A program made the translations under genes and the position numbers. Shown piece by piece: positions 1-10,378 of a stretch of DNA of 64,000 nucleotides. The notes under the pieces are model-generated. The model had not been told where the DNA came from. It searched no databases and worked only from the letters and a program-made list of their open reading frames with translations. This DNA is from Agarophyton chilense (taxonomy: Eukaryota; Rhodophyta; Florideophyceae; Gracilariales; Gracilariaceae): the NCBI GenBank assembly GCA_030374765.1, contig JARGXX010000092.1:372001-436000 (forward strand), read 5' to 3'. Every line of letters starts with the position of its first letter. Positions within the stretch are counted from its first letter, which is position 1.

Positions 1-11
1 TGCACCTGCTG

Positions 12-3000
12 GTGAAGAAGAAGTTTGACAGCGGAACTCCGGCAACGGCGGACAAGGACTGGACTTGTAGTTATTGTAAGAAGACGGGACACGGTGCAAA
101 CCGTTGTCCTTCGAATCCGCATCGTGACACAAAGTGTTCGCGTTGCGGCAAGATGGGCCATTCGGAGTCTACTTGTTGGTCTAAACCTAGAAGGAGTGAT
201 TCTCGCTCTGTTGGGTTCGATGGAGCGAGGTCAGAGTCGCGGGAAGAGATGAAACTCAAGTCCGATGGCGACTCTAATCATGTTGCAGTTGTGCAAGAGT
301 CTGCTTTGGTTGATGTCGTGGCTGCAGCGAAGAGAAACGCCGAGGGCCAAGCTCTTCCGAAGCAACCTCGCACGAATGTCATGGATATTGACGTTCTGGT
401 GAACAAGAATCCGGGCGAGCCCCGAGCGGCTGCAAGGCCGAAATCGAGGGGTAAGCGTAGGAAGTCCCGCAAGGTGAAGAAGCCCTCACAGGGCCTTCAG
501 GAGCACGTCGGGAAGTATAATGTGGTAGCCGAGCTGGCTGCCGCATCGTGCGGGCTCACGTTTGGGCAGCTACTCCGTGGTGACGCTGAAGAGGCCAAGA
601 AGCTTCTGAAGCGCCTACTGGCTGGGAGTGTGCCTAAGAGCCATGTGTCTGTCTTGAGCGCCTCTGGCCTCCCCCGTCGTTTGAAAGTCGTGTCTGTGAA
701 GCTTTATGGCACGAGAACACACGCCCTACTCGACACTGGAGCTGTTCCGAATCTACTCTCGCTGGAGCTATGCGAACAGTTGACTTTATCGCCCCTGGCC
801 ACGTCAAGGAAGGTCACAGTCGCCGATGGGACTGTCGCCCAGGTGTTAGGCTGTGTCAAAGATGTGCCAGTCTCGTTTGGGACGATGAGCATCCCCTTAG
901 ACTTCCTTGTCGTCCAGAATACTCCGTTTGATGTCATTGTTGGTAGCCCGACGCTGGATGCCTTGCAGGCGCGACTGGATTTTAGTCGCCAGCAAGTTAC
1001 TCTTGCAGTCGGAGCAGAAGAGGTTCTGTTACCATTCTATAACGAACCCCCTGTTATCGATGGAGCTCGCACAGATAGCGAGGACTTCACATCTCCTGAA
1101 GAATCTGATGCTGAGCGGTCTATTAACGCGTCATCGTCATCACCATCGAGCTCCGGGGATGAATCTGACGGTGAGCCGGACTTGGTATTGGCAATAGTGA
1201 ACAAGGAGCCGTATGAACCGGATTTACAGGACTTCGATTGCAACGTGGATATATCCGATGTTGATGAAGAGGGTGATCATTCAGCTCTACTAGCGTCAAA
1301 GATGAGGCATCTTCCTCGGGAAGCACAAGAGGACTTGACGAATGCCTTGAGGGAGACCAATATTACCGCCTGGGACATTAGTGACCTCCAGCCGGCTGAC
1401 GTTCCTGTGGTGCACTCTTTTGAGTTGACGGACGACAATCCGATTCATTCGAGAGTGCGCAGGATGCCCCCGAAGCACAACGCAATTGTGCGTAAAGAAG
1501 TTGATGAGCTGCTTGAGGCTGGAGTAATCACGCCTTCAAGTTCAGCTTGGTCCTTTCCAGTAGTCATAGCTACCAAAAAGGACGGTAGACCACGATTCTG
1601 TCTTGATTACCGTCAATTGAACAGGGTAATGAAGCCAACCAGGTGGCCGTTACCGAAGATCGAGGAGATCTTCGACGACTTAGCTGGGTCGAAGATATTC
1701 ACAACTCTAGACTTGTACACTGGGTACTGGCAAGTCCGCATGTCGGAGACTTGCAAGGAGATGACGACGTTTGCATGCCGCTATGGAACGTACAAGTTCG
1801 AGGTGATGCCGTTCGGATTGATGAACGCCCCCTCGACGTTTCAGAGAATGATGGATGGAGTCCTACAGGATCTTCCATTCGCAATGGTCTATGTGGATGA
1901 TGTGGTTATCTTCTCGAAGACGACCGAAGAGCACCTCCGTCATTGTAGGGCAGTGTTCGAACGAATTCTGGAAGCCAACTTGAAAGTTAAGGTCACCAAG
2001 TGCAGTTTTGCACAATCAGAGATAAAGTTATTGGGACACGTCATTAATGTTGACGGAATTCAGGTGGACACGGACAAGATCAAGGACATTGTTGATGCTG
2101 CCGTGCCTACCAACGTCACGGAGTTGAGGAGTTTCCTTGGGCTGGCGGGATACTATCGCCGCTTTATCAAGAACTTCGCAAGGAGCTCGGCGGTGTTGCA
2201 CGCCGCCACCTCTGGCAAGAAAAGGTTTGAATGGACGAGGGAAATGCAGATTGCGTTTGAGCATCTGAAGGATAAACTTACGACGCCCCCCGTGCTGGCC
2301 TTCCCTGACTTTGACGCTCCGTTCATAGTGGAGACCGATGCGTCGTCAGTCGCGTTGGGAATTGTCCTCTCTCAGAAGAAGAAGGATGGGAAAGTACATC
2401 CCATACAGTACGCTTCGCGTACGATGACGGAAGTAGAGAGACGCTACTCTACGAGTGAACGGGAAGCGCTCGCAGTCGTGTTCGCTTTGAAGAAGTTCAG
2501 AGTGTATCTCCTCTCTGATATTCCCTTCACTGTGCTGACAGACCATTAGGCTCTGCAGTACGCGTTTAAGAAGAAGGATGTGCATGGGAGGTTGGCCCGA
2601 TGGATGGACTTGATGGCCGAATACGACTTCGAGATTAAGTATCGCCCGGGGATAGTAAATGGTGCGGCGGATTACCTGTCCCGCATGACTGGTCTTTCAC
2701 GGGAGCCAGAGACTGTTGAAGGAGACTTACAATCAGAGGTAGTCGCCACAATTTCGTGGGCAGACCCTAGGCTGTCGGGACTTGAGCCGTACTTGCTTAA
2801 TGTCGCCAGGTTCCTGGCCGGAGTTCAAGTCCAGGATGAAGACCCGAAAAGAAAGAAGTCGATCAAGAGGAACGCGAAGAGATTCATGCTCTGGAACGAT
2901 ACGCTTTTCCGGAGAGAGGCCGCTGGGCTGCGCGCCGTCCCACCTGTCGATGATCGCAGAGAGATCATAAGAATGTTCCATGACGAGATCGGACATTGGG

Positions 3001-3989
3001 ATGCCACGCCGACGAGGAACTTTGTTCGGGACAGGTTCTGGTGGCCCGGTGTCTGCAGAGATGTCACGGATTATGTCCGAGGTTGTGATGGGTGCCAGCA
3101 CGCGCAGAGGATCCCGACCTACTACACGAACCTTCGAGCTCCTATAACGGGACTGTTCGAAACGTTCTCGATAGACTTCGCAGGTCCCCTCGGCGCATCG
3201 AAGAATGGTAAGAGATTCGCTATCATTGCAGTGGAGCATCTCACAGGATGGCCTATTGCAGGGGCCACGGAGAACTCCACTGCGAGCACGGTGATAGAAT
3301 TCGTTTGGAAGGAGATCATACTGCCATTTGGACCACCGAAGAAGATCGTTTCGGATAACGCCAACGCCTTTACCGCTGGAGCAGTCAGGAACTTCATGAC
3401 GAAGCATGGGATCGTGTGGAAAACCGTACTCCCGTACGCGCCTATGGCGAATGGGAGAGCTGAACGTATGGTGGCTACGATCAAATTGGCCATCAAGAGG
3501 ACAGTAGTGCGTACTGACTTGGACTGGGCAGACTCTCTACCGCAGGTTTTGTATGGCTACCGTCGTCGCGATAGGGGAACAGTTCCGTCCCCGTTTCAGT
3601 TGATGTATGGAATCAAACCAAGGATGATGGCGAATGAGACGGTGGCCCTCTTGCAGGGTGGCACGCCGCATCACCGAGCGTTAGAATTAATGGGCGAGTC
3701 TGGAACCCGCGCGATGCAAATCGAAAGAGCGTGCATTCCTCGTATGCCCAAGGGGAAAGTCAAATACTATGATGTCGGAGACGAAGTGTTAGTTGCACAT
3801 GGACCCGCCTTTAATAAGTCGCGCAAGTGGCCGGCGTTCGAGTCATACTACTATGGCCCATGCCGCGTCACGAAGGCGACCCACCCTCGCTACGAACTTT
3901 TGTCCTCGACAGGACGTATAACGCGCACAGCCGTCCATGCGAGAAGGTTAGTTCCTTACAAAAGGAAACCTGTCCACCTACGCAGTTAA
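12..3989 (+). pseudogene. gag-pol polyprotein of element A, one nonsense codon
   Basis: A single frame of about 1,325 codons is interrupted only by TAG at 2547-2549, just after the RNase H TDH motif. The next codons continue the domain in the same frame, so one C-to-T change of a CAG would explain it. Visible parts: two CCHC zinc knuckles (about residues 19-55), protease DTGA near residue 241, reverse transcriptase with YVDD near residue 627, RNase H near residue 776, then integrase with a GCDGC zinc-finger end and DDE residues in DFAGP, SDNANAF and NGRAERM. A GPY/F-like module (YYYGPCRV) follows, with no chromodomain. There is no ATG at the beginning because the start lies upstream of the window. 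Apart from the stop the frame looks undamaged, so the insertion is probably recent, or the stop is polymorphic. Confidence 0.85.
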
Positions 3990-4211
3990 AGGATGAGCAG
4001 ACAGGTGAGTAAACGGAAGAAGGGACGAAAGAAGACCTAGTATATTGAGAAGTTGCTCTCATCGAGCGGGTTCAGAGCCATAAAGCTTGAGCTGATGTCT
4101 GTGGGCAGGCGGGCTTTGCGAAGGGGACATGTGGAACATCTAATTGTAGCACTGCATGACGCCGATGTACAGCGATGCCTTAGCATATGGATTCTACATC
4201 TATCAATGAAG

Positions 4212-5486
4212 CTACGCTGCACGAGTCTCCTTAGCCCTCTCGCCCTCGATTGCGAGCTTGCGACGCTTCTTCTTATTGTTCGTTCCATTACGATGACGAG
4301 GCTTCTTAGAGCGTCCTTCAGTATCGGGGACATGGACCATCCGCACTTCTCGGATGCCGGTGAAAGTCGAAGTATCGCCAACGCAACCCTCGAGGGCCCT
4401 TTCGCATAAAGTCAACGGAAACTCCTCAACACAATCGAGGATGATTCGACGGCCGGTGTCGATTACCAGACTGTGGATAACGCCGTTGGTTCCGTCGATA
4501 GTGAGAACATACACACCGGACGGGAGAGCAAGAACATCTCGAACACTCGGACAGTTACCACGAGTGACGTGGCGGAGAGTCACATTCCATTGTTGCAGAT
4601 GCTTCTGAGCATCACGGAAGTCGCGGATGCGCGGCGGAAGCTCGTTTTCGGTTTCGAAGAAGCGCGCAATCCGGCAGAAGTACTTCCAGTACTTCTCAGA
4701 ATCATTTGAACCAAGAAGATCGAGGCCGTTGCATATGGCGGCCTTGATGCAAAGGTCGAAACGATCCTGAAAAGGAACGCACCGATAAGACAATTCGCGA
4801 TACCTCGGCGTAATGGAACTCTTCCTTCGAGAACGGGAATGAGCCATGAGTAAGTGGCGTCCTTGGTTCCCTGTCTTCATACACCAAGTGTGAATTTGGA
4901 GTATGGCAAGTTCTCGGCTTTGACTTCCATGAACGAAGCGCCCTTGTTTGCTCTCCACGCGGTGTGGACTTCCTTCTTCGGCACCCTCGAAGAACATGGT
5001 GTAGAGAAGGATCGAGTGATGGTCGTCAGTAGCTTGATCGATCCCAACAAATCCGAAATGAGTATTGTCCCAATAGATGGTTGTAATGTTCCAATCCGCA
5101 CCGGAACGCTGAGACGAATAGTTGTTCGAATCATGAACGGACTCAGTCAACCCAAGTTCTCGCAACATGATATCCGACAGCACGTAGTCAGGGGTGGCCT
5201 CAAGAAACAATACGATTTGTTTCCCCACGATCTTGACGAGCTCTTCGCGGTAGAGTCGAACGATCTCCTCCGGATTGGAAAGGAAAAGGTTGTACGCAGG
5301 ATGCCGATGGGTCCGATGGGAATCAAGGGAGATGGATACGATGTCTTCCCTATCGTGGAGAAGAGCCATGAGGTCCCGGCGTTCGTTACGAAGTCGCTGC
5401 GACACGCGCATCGCCAGCCCCCGCACATGTGAGCGAGGAACCCGGCGCGTCCGCTGGGCTCTCACTCGCTGCCTGGTAACAGCCAT
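4212..5486 (-). CDS. Antisense accessory ORF of element A, cysteine-peptidase-like pattern
   Basis: This is an uninterrupted 424-residue frame from the ATG at 5486 (an upstream in-frame start at 5609 is possible but less likely). It runs tail to tail with the pol of element A, about 220 bp from the pol stop. I do not recognise the family with certainty. The C-terminal half has DLCIKAAICNGLDLLG (Cys246 and Cys252), IHSLVID (His338) and ILDC (Asp351). This Cys-His-Asp order and the 13-residue His-Asp spacing resemble papain-like or OTU-like cysteine peptidases, but that is inference. The N terminus is Arg-rich (about residues 1-40), and the C terminus ends in a Lys/Arg-rich stretch (KKPRHR, NKKKRRK) that looks like a nuclear localisation signal. 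Its position suggests an accessory gene of the retrotransposon rather than a host gene. Confidence 0.55.
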   Translation of the reverse strand: MAVTRQRVRAQRTRRVPRSHVRGLAMRVSQRLRNERRDLMALLHDREDIVSISLDSHRTHRHPAYNLFLSNPEEIVRLYREELVKIVGKQIVLFLEATPDYVLSDIMLRELGLTESVHDSNNYSSQRSGADWNITTIYWDNTHFGFVGIDQATDDHHSILLYTMFFEGAEEGSPHRVESKQGRFVHGSQSRELAILQIHTWCMKTGNQGRHLLMAHSRSRRKSSITPRYRELSYRCVPFQDRFDLCIKAAICNGLDLLGSNDSEKYWKYFCRIARFFETENELPPRIRDFRDAQKHLQQWNVTLRHVTRGNCPSVRDVLALPSGVYVLTIDGTNGVIHSLVIDTGRRIILDCVEEFPLTLCERALEGCVGDTSTFTGIREVRMVHVPDTEGRSKKPRHRNGTNNKKKRRKLAIEGERAKETRAA

Positions 5487-5609
5487 GGTCGTACCACGCC
5501 TACCACTGGCTCCGCCGAAGAGCGATGTCCGACAACCGTATGCACTGGGACTAAAACACCAACCTGTGCACGTCAGTCGTCGGAGAGAGCGCGTAGGATG
5601 GCGAAGCAC

Positions 5610-5940
5610 AGCGGAAGGCGGGACGGTTCAAGCGACGCAGCACAGGGGGAGCGCAGCGCAGACGTGAGCAACCGGGCGCGGACAAACCGCAACACGGGAG
5701 CGAGCGAACGAGCGCGATGCGCGGACCAGGCACGGAAAACGAGAGGACGCGATGCGCGGAGAAGGCGCGGAAAACCGACAAAGCGCGGACAAAGCGCGAG
5801 AGAGGCGTGAGCAGGAGCGCGAGCAGTGCGCAGGCTACGATGTGTGAAGGACAAGGCGAGGGAGAGGCGAAGGTGCAAGTGTCAAGCAAGCGTTGCGCTA
5901 TTTTCAACTATAGCACGCGATCGCAGGACGCTTGGCGCGT
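5610..5940. other. GC-rich, purine-biased intergenic tract
   Basis: No convincing gene. The plus strand from about 5600 to 5830 is purine-rich and repeats gcgcgga-type words at irregular spacing. Several frames stay open here only because of base composition. It may be the promoter region of the antisense ORF or the 3' untranslated part of element A. Confidence 0.4.
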
Positions 5941-5951
5941 ATAATTGCCCC

Positions 5952-6096
5952 CCAGCAATTTTGAGACATTGCTGGAAAGATTGCACCGTGACAGACCTCG
6001 ACCCCACTCGCTACGCCACGGTGTGGCGTAGTTTGAGTTGTGGGGCGTGTCGGCCTCTGTTTGGGGCTGTGTCCACGTGTGACGCGGACGCAGCCC
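5952..6096. repeat. Three consecutive hairpins
   Basis: Three inverted repeats lie end to end. The first pairs 5952-5959 (ccagcaat) with 5968-5975 across 8 nt. The second pairs 6011-6019 (ctacgccac) with 6023-6031 across 3 nt and is extended by 6002-6007 with 6040-6045. The third pairs 6063-6074 with 6085-6096 (12 bp, one G:U-type mismatch) across about 10 nt. All are exact or near exact. This could be structured RNA of an LTR, a small foldback element or a transcription terminator; the sequence alone does not decide. Confidence 0.6.
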
Positions 6097-7121
6097 CTCG
6101 CGAGCTGAAATATCAAAACCTTCCTGCGAGCGGTGGAATTGGTGGGGGGAAGGGGACAAGGAAGACAACGAAAAGTAAACAGAGGGTACGCTTGCCCGTA
6201 ACAAGCCTTACAGTATCCACGAGATGGGATATCTGTTGCAGGCGCGGACAGCAATGTATTGGAACAGCAGATTCGTCCTCATGAAGGTAGTGTAGATTGC
6301 TATTTTCGAACCTTACTCTGCGGATGTCTGCTTCGGCGTTCTAGGATTGCCAATACTCGGCGGTTGAGAATGAGAAAGCTGTGGACATGAAGATTATCAC
6401 GAAGAGTACTTGACCATGGTACATATTCGCCACGATTAACAGTACCGGTGCGTTCAAAACGAGAAATCACGAAGGCTCTCATTACATAAATGACGTGAAG
6501 GCGGAAAAGACAAGGCCGACTAGATCGAGGGGAAGACTCATCAAGAGAAAAGTTCTCTTTGTGCCTAAAAACCAGGAACGTAAAATCATAACAAAGGAGA
6601 AGAGGTGAAGACAATATAGAGCATATAGTTGTCTGGCATTGGGTTAAGGATCGCTGGAAATCTCTCAGCTCGAAACACTCGCAGTCTTCTTCTAGTTTTG
6701 AGCATTCGGGCGCAAAGTAGTGTGCCAGAGCATGAGCTCCGAGATATTTTCTTCGAGAGGTGCCTCTTTTTTCAACCGCTTCGCAACAGGGGATTTGGAA
6801 AATGCGTTAATAGGAGGACTATTAGCTTTGCTAGTCTTACTTCTACTCGAGGACACGGTCCGACTTATCCTTTTCCCTTCAAACAGTCTCAACAAACGTG
6901 ACATTGATCGATACGTAATATTTTCCCGCTTGTCATCCATGAGAGGTTTGGTCCGTCTATTTTCAGGACGGGAGTGGCCCACATGTATGATTTTAGCTTC
7001 TTCAGATCGACATCCTCACAAATACTCAAAGTCTAAACTGCACCTTGCCGTGGCAGAGCCCTGCGAACGAAGGCCAGACATAGAACAAGTGCGCGTTAAC
7101 AGAGACAGGCCTTCGATTGCG

Positions 7122-8213
7122 ATGCCACACGTGAAGCGCAAGTTCTCCAAACTCCTGTTGCCTGTCACGGTCCGGCTTTTGCTTTTGGCAGCAGAGTTTG
7201 GAGCCATCACCGCTGGCACAAACAGCCTCTATGACGTCAAAGCAGATGTTGGTTTTGACGTGCGCCTGGCAATTCTTTCAGACGCAACGCCCAAGTTCTC
7301 CCCGGACCTTGAAAACACGTGCGACAACTTCCTCATTAGTGCACGTGGGGAGAGTAATGCCGGAGAGTTGCTGCGCTGCGTTTCGGTCTTCTCCACGTTC
7401 AAGCCGCCGGGTTTTGGAGATGAGAATATTACCATCACGTTTACGTACAATTCAAGTACAAACGAGCATCTCTTCTGGATTCATCGCTCTTTCGAAGCCA
7501 GTATTTCGAATGTGCGCGTACAAGTGTTGATTAATTCGCTCACGGGGGAAGTCTTCAATCTGGCTCCATTACGACCGGATGTCCAATTGGAGCATAGTTT
7601 GCGAGTTTTCAAGTCGGTACTGAGGGGCGCTATAAACCGTTTAGGTGTTCAGTTTGATGGCAACCTCACGCTGCACCCTGACGATAGCGATTTGAAGAGT
7701 TTGGCTGCACAGAATAACAGAGTGGGCAAGGCTTATTTCCGCTATTCTTTATTGCCGTCGAAGAAGGACGTATCACATGCGGAGATGGCGAGCGCAGTGA
7801 GAGAGCAACTGCGTATTCTGCCATTGGAACGGAACTCTTCCGGCGCGCCGTGGGTACACGAGGGGGAGGCTGGGTACAGACAAAACGGCAAAGTCGTGAT
7901 AGCCACAATTGGGCTGAATCGAATGGCGCACGGGGCATTGCTCATTGTGGTCGTGATGCTCTGGCTTATTCGAGTGTTGATATCAAGATGGGTCGGGGTG
8001 GGTTTTGAAGGTTCGGGATACGTTGTTTGTCAGCAAGTTTTGGAAAATGAGAATACCCGTGACAGCGTATCTCAGACGACAGATAAGGCGGGCGTGGGCG
8101 AAATGCACATAAGGCGCTTTGCGCACGAGCGCACAGGTCACTTGGGATATATACGCACCGATGATCGACAGGTTGTTGTTTCCAGCTTCGAAAGTTGCGA
8201 AACAGTCATTTAA
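7122..8213 (+). CDS. Type I membrane glycoprotein of unknown function
   Basis: The frame is open from 6720, but the ATG at 7122 is preferred because it starts a classic signal peptide: basic MPHVKRKF followed by a hydrophobic LLLPVTVRLLLLAAEFG core. The resulting protein has 363 residues. A luminal or extracellular domain follows with four N-glycosylation sequons (NIT, NSS, NLT, NSS). Near residues 270-288 there is one transmembrane helix (ALLIVVVMLWLIRVLI), and then a tail of about 75 residues with no recognised domain. I do not recognise the family. The bases 6720-7121 are then 5' untranslated or upstream sequence. An alternative is a 497-residue multi-pass protein starting at 6720, which would have an extra hydrophobic segment near residues 28-50. 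Confidence 0.6.
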   Translation: MPHVKRKFSKLLLPVTVRLLLLAAEFGAITAGTNSLYDVKADVGFDVRLAILSDATPKFSPDLENTCDNFLISARGESNAGELLRCVSVFSTFKPPGFGDENITITFTYNSSTNEHLFWIHRSFEASISNVRVQVLINSLTGEVFNLAPLRPDVQLEHSLRVFKSVLRGAINRLGVQFDGNLTLHPDDSDLKSLAAQNNRVGKAYFRYSLLPSKKDVSHAEMASAVREQLRILPLERNSSGAPWVHEGEAGYRQNGKVVIATIGLNRMAHGALLIVVVMLWLIRVLISRWVGVGFEGSGYVVCQQVLENENTRDSVSQTTDKAGVGEMHIRRFAHERTGHLGYIRTDDRQVVVSSFESCETVI

Positions 8214-8683
8214 GAGCGGAGTGGACGTTTGCGTAAAGCGTCGTTCAGGTATTGTTCTCCACCCCTATGCCGATCTCGATCTACCCGTCGCAAGTTAATT
8301 CAATAACCATGACGGCTCCATTCTTCTCGGAAAAGCCGGCGTTAGAAATGGATGGATGCAGAGAATTGAAGAAAAAGGGATTGGATTAGGATTGCTAACC
8401 CTTTAACTCTCAATACCATGTTGGTAGCTAACCCACTACATCCTGCAATACCTTTGATGCCGTCCGTAGCTCTCCGTGGGTGTCTGTACGTACAGAGATA
8501 AATTTTAAGTGGGCAATGTCGTTGTCGCGTTAAAAAAGGGATTACTTTTAAAGCCACTACAATCCCTGCACAACATACAGTAGATGCTGCGCAAAACGCA
8601 CCGCGTTATCAAGATCCTTTGATCGTCCGCATTACCATCAACGCCTTCACCGCGCCGAACTCAATCCAGCAGCCACGCGTGCT
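8214..8683. other. Intergenic region upstream of uL2m
   Basis: About 470 bp without a supported gene. It holds the 3' side of the membrane-protein gene and the presumed promoter of the ribosomal protein gene. I see no clear TATA box or repeat. Confidence 0.4.
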
Positions 8684-9715
8684 ATGTCCTACTCTCTCCC
8701 CACCCTCTCCCGATGGCTCTACCCCCGCCACCGTGGCGTCCCCAATACCCTTCTTCCCACGCCATTGCACCGCCACCCAAAGGCGTTGGGCACGTTTCAT
8801 GGCACGATCCGCAGATTCTGCGACATAACTTGTCCGAGAGTCATCCAACGCAAGCCAACAACCCCGTCCAATCGCCACACCGCTCTCACCGATAAGTCCA
8901 AACTATATAAAGGACGCCCCCATCCACGCCTTTCAGTCGGTCTCCCAAAGCGTGCCGGTCGATCGCGAATAACCGGCCGGATCACCGTACGCCATCAAGG
9001 CGGTGGAAACAAGCGTATGTACAGAATCATTGACTTTAAGCGAAGCGCGTGGGAGAGCATCCCCGGCGTGGTTCAGCGCATTGAATATGATCCGAATCGC
9101 AGCGCGCTCATCGCGCTTGTGCGCCATCAGAAGAAGTGCCCGGCAGTGAAGAAGAAACAAAGGCCGGATCATTTTGCCTACATCATCTGTCCGACGGGCT
9201 TGCAGATCGGACAGACTGTTGTGGCAAGTCGCCAAACACCAGTTGACGTCAAGGTTGGAAACGCCATGACGCTGAAACACGTTCCAGTAGGCACAGTCGT
9301 GCACAACATAGAGCTTCGACCGGGGCATGGGGCGCAGATGTGTCGTTCCGCAGGAACCAGTGCGCGTGTCCTTGAGCGAGATGAATCGAAGGGGTTGGCA
9401 CTTCTCAGGCTTCAAAGCAAGGAGCAACGGCTGGTCCGACTGTCGTGCATGGTGTCAGTAGGGCAAGTGAGCAACCCTGAACATAAGAATCAGAGCTTTG
9501 GAAAGGCGGGACGAATGAGGTGGAAAGGCATCCGTCCTACAGTCCGCGGTGTTGCTATGAACCCAATTGATCACCCGCACGGTGGAGGTGAAGGTAAGAC
9601 TAGCGGTGGTCGCCCTTCGGTTTCAAAGTGGGGCAAACCAACAAAAGGACATCGCACGAGGAACAAACGAAAACAAAGTGGCAAGTACATCTTAAAACGC
9701 CGATTCGATAAGTAA
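8684..9715 (+). CDS. MRPL2: Mitochondrial large-subunit ribosomal protein uL2m
   Basis: This 343-residue frame is the uL2 family. The conserved C-terminal block is unmistakable: RPTVRGVAMNPIDHPHGGGE near residues 285-305, then GKTSGGRPSVSKWGKPTKG and a basic end. The OB-fold and SH3-like parts lie at about residues 90-250 (GRITVRHQGGGNKRMYR and following). A roughly 75-residue N-terminal extension rich in Arg, Pro, Ser and Thr and poor in acidic residues looks like a mitochondrial presequence. That fits a nuclear gene for the mitochondrial ribosome, where uL2 supports the peptidyl transferase centre. The His in DHPHGGG is the conserved functional histidine. The ATG at 8684 is the first in frame. 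No intron is visible. Confidence 0.93.
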   Translation: MSYSLPTLSRWLYPRHRGVPNTLLPTPLHRHPKALGTFHGTIRRFCDITCPRVIQRKPTTPSNRHTALTDKSKLYKGRPHPRLSVGLPKRAGRSRITGRITVRHQGGGNKRMYRIIDFKRSAWESIPGVVQRIEYDPNRSALIALVRHQKKCPAVKKKQRPDHFAYIICPTGLQIGQTVVASRQTPVDVKVGNAMTLKHVPVGTVVHNIELRPGHGAQMCRSAGTSARVLERDESKGLALLRLQSKEQRLVRLSCMVSVGQVSNPEHKNQSFGKAGRMRWKGIRPTVRGVAMNPIDHPHGGGEGKTSGGRPSVSKWGKPTKGHRTRNKRKQSGKYILKRRFDK

Positions 9716-9995
9716 AGCAACCGACTCGTTGTAGTTGTATTAGAGGGCATGCGAGACCAAAGTCAAAAAGCGTTGTCAAGCTAGCTACGAACGTAGAGAG
9801 TGCGCCAAAAACCGCCTGTTCGCTCCGGACCTCTGACGATGCCAGCATCCATGATTTTATCTCGAAAATAACAAGGATCGCGTGAAGGGAGGCCTCCTCG
9901 CTGACCCTGTTGCTCGCCGTGGCAACGCTCCTCTTGACTACACACAGCTGAGACCTGAGTGGGCTGATCATTCTCTTCAGCACTTCCCAATCGTA

Positions 9996-10235
9996 ATGGG
10001 TATCTTTAGCTCAATGTTCGGGAGTCCCCTCGGGTTTTACATCGGTGGAATCTACTTATATGCCATAACGAACGCTATTGGAGCACGCGCCGATTATCGT
10101 GTTTGGCGGGCGATGCAACGGGTGAGACATGCTGCAGAACTGAGAAAAGCAGCGTCAAAGACCGCAGGTGCTCAAAAATCTAAGAAGACTGAGCTCACTG
10201 CCCCAAAGAAAGACGCAGTTCACAAAAACGTGTGA
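9996..10235 (+). CDS. Small membrane protein, start uncertain
   Basis: The ATG at 9996 gives 79 residues: one hydrophobic segment (about residues 8-25, SPLGFYIGGIYLYAITNAIG) and a basic Ala/Lys-rich tail. The frame is open and looks coding back to 9855 (ADPVARRGNAPLDYTQLRPE), but that stretch has no ATG; GTG at 9882 is not a credible eukaryotic start. A spliced upstream exon joining near the AG at 9874-9875 would be one explanation, but the pyrimidine tract there is weak. The size, single helix and basic tail would suit a small mitochondrial inner-membrane subunit, but I do not recognise it. It lies 280 bp from the stop of uL2m on the same strand. Confidence 0.5.
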   Translation: MGIFSSMFGSPLGFYIGGIYLYAITNAIGARADYRVWRAMQRVRHAAELRKAASKTAGAQKSKKTELTAPKKDAVHKNV

Positions 10236-10378
10236 CAGTGGCGCTACGCAAACGGAATCATAGATTGCGGAACAGGATTCGAATCCCATGAGTGCATATG
10301 TCCCCACAGCTGGTGAATCTATCACGAAACTAGTCAAGAAAGCTTCAGAATGCCTTGCAGGCAGACAACCAACCGGTC

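Larger units (their letters stand above)
1..5609 (+). mobile_element. Ty3/gypsy element A, 3' portion
   Basis: The element is cut by the left edge of the window: the reading frame is open to base 3 and begins here in the zinc-knuckle part of gag. The domain order is zinc knuckles, aspartic protease, reverse transcriptase, RNase H, integrase, which is the Ty3/gypsy order. Downstream of pol an unrelated ORF lies on the opposite strand. I could not identify the 3' LTR, since its partner lies outside the window. The 3' limit given is the end of the antisense ORF and is an inference. Confidence 0.75.

Noticed and set aside
2733-3407. 224-codon minus-strand frame
   Set aside because: It is the antisense shadow of the integrase of element A.
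4854-5432. 192-codon plus-strand frame
   Set aside because: It is the shadow of the antisense ORF of element A, which has the better composition and motifs.
10272-10290. T-loop-like ggattcgaatcc as part of a tRNA gene
   Set aside because: No acceptor, D-arm or anticodon arm can be folded around it; it is a chance palindrome.
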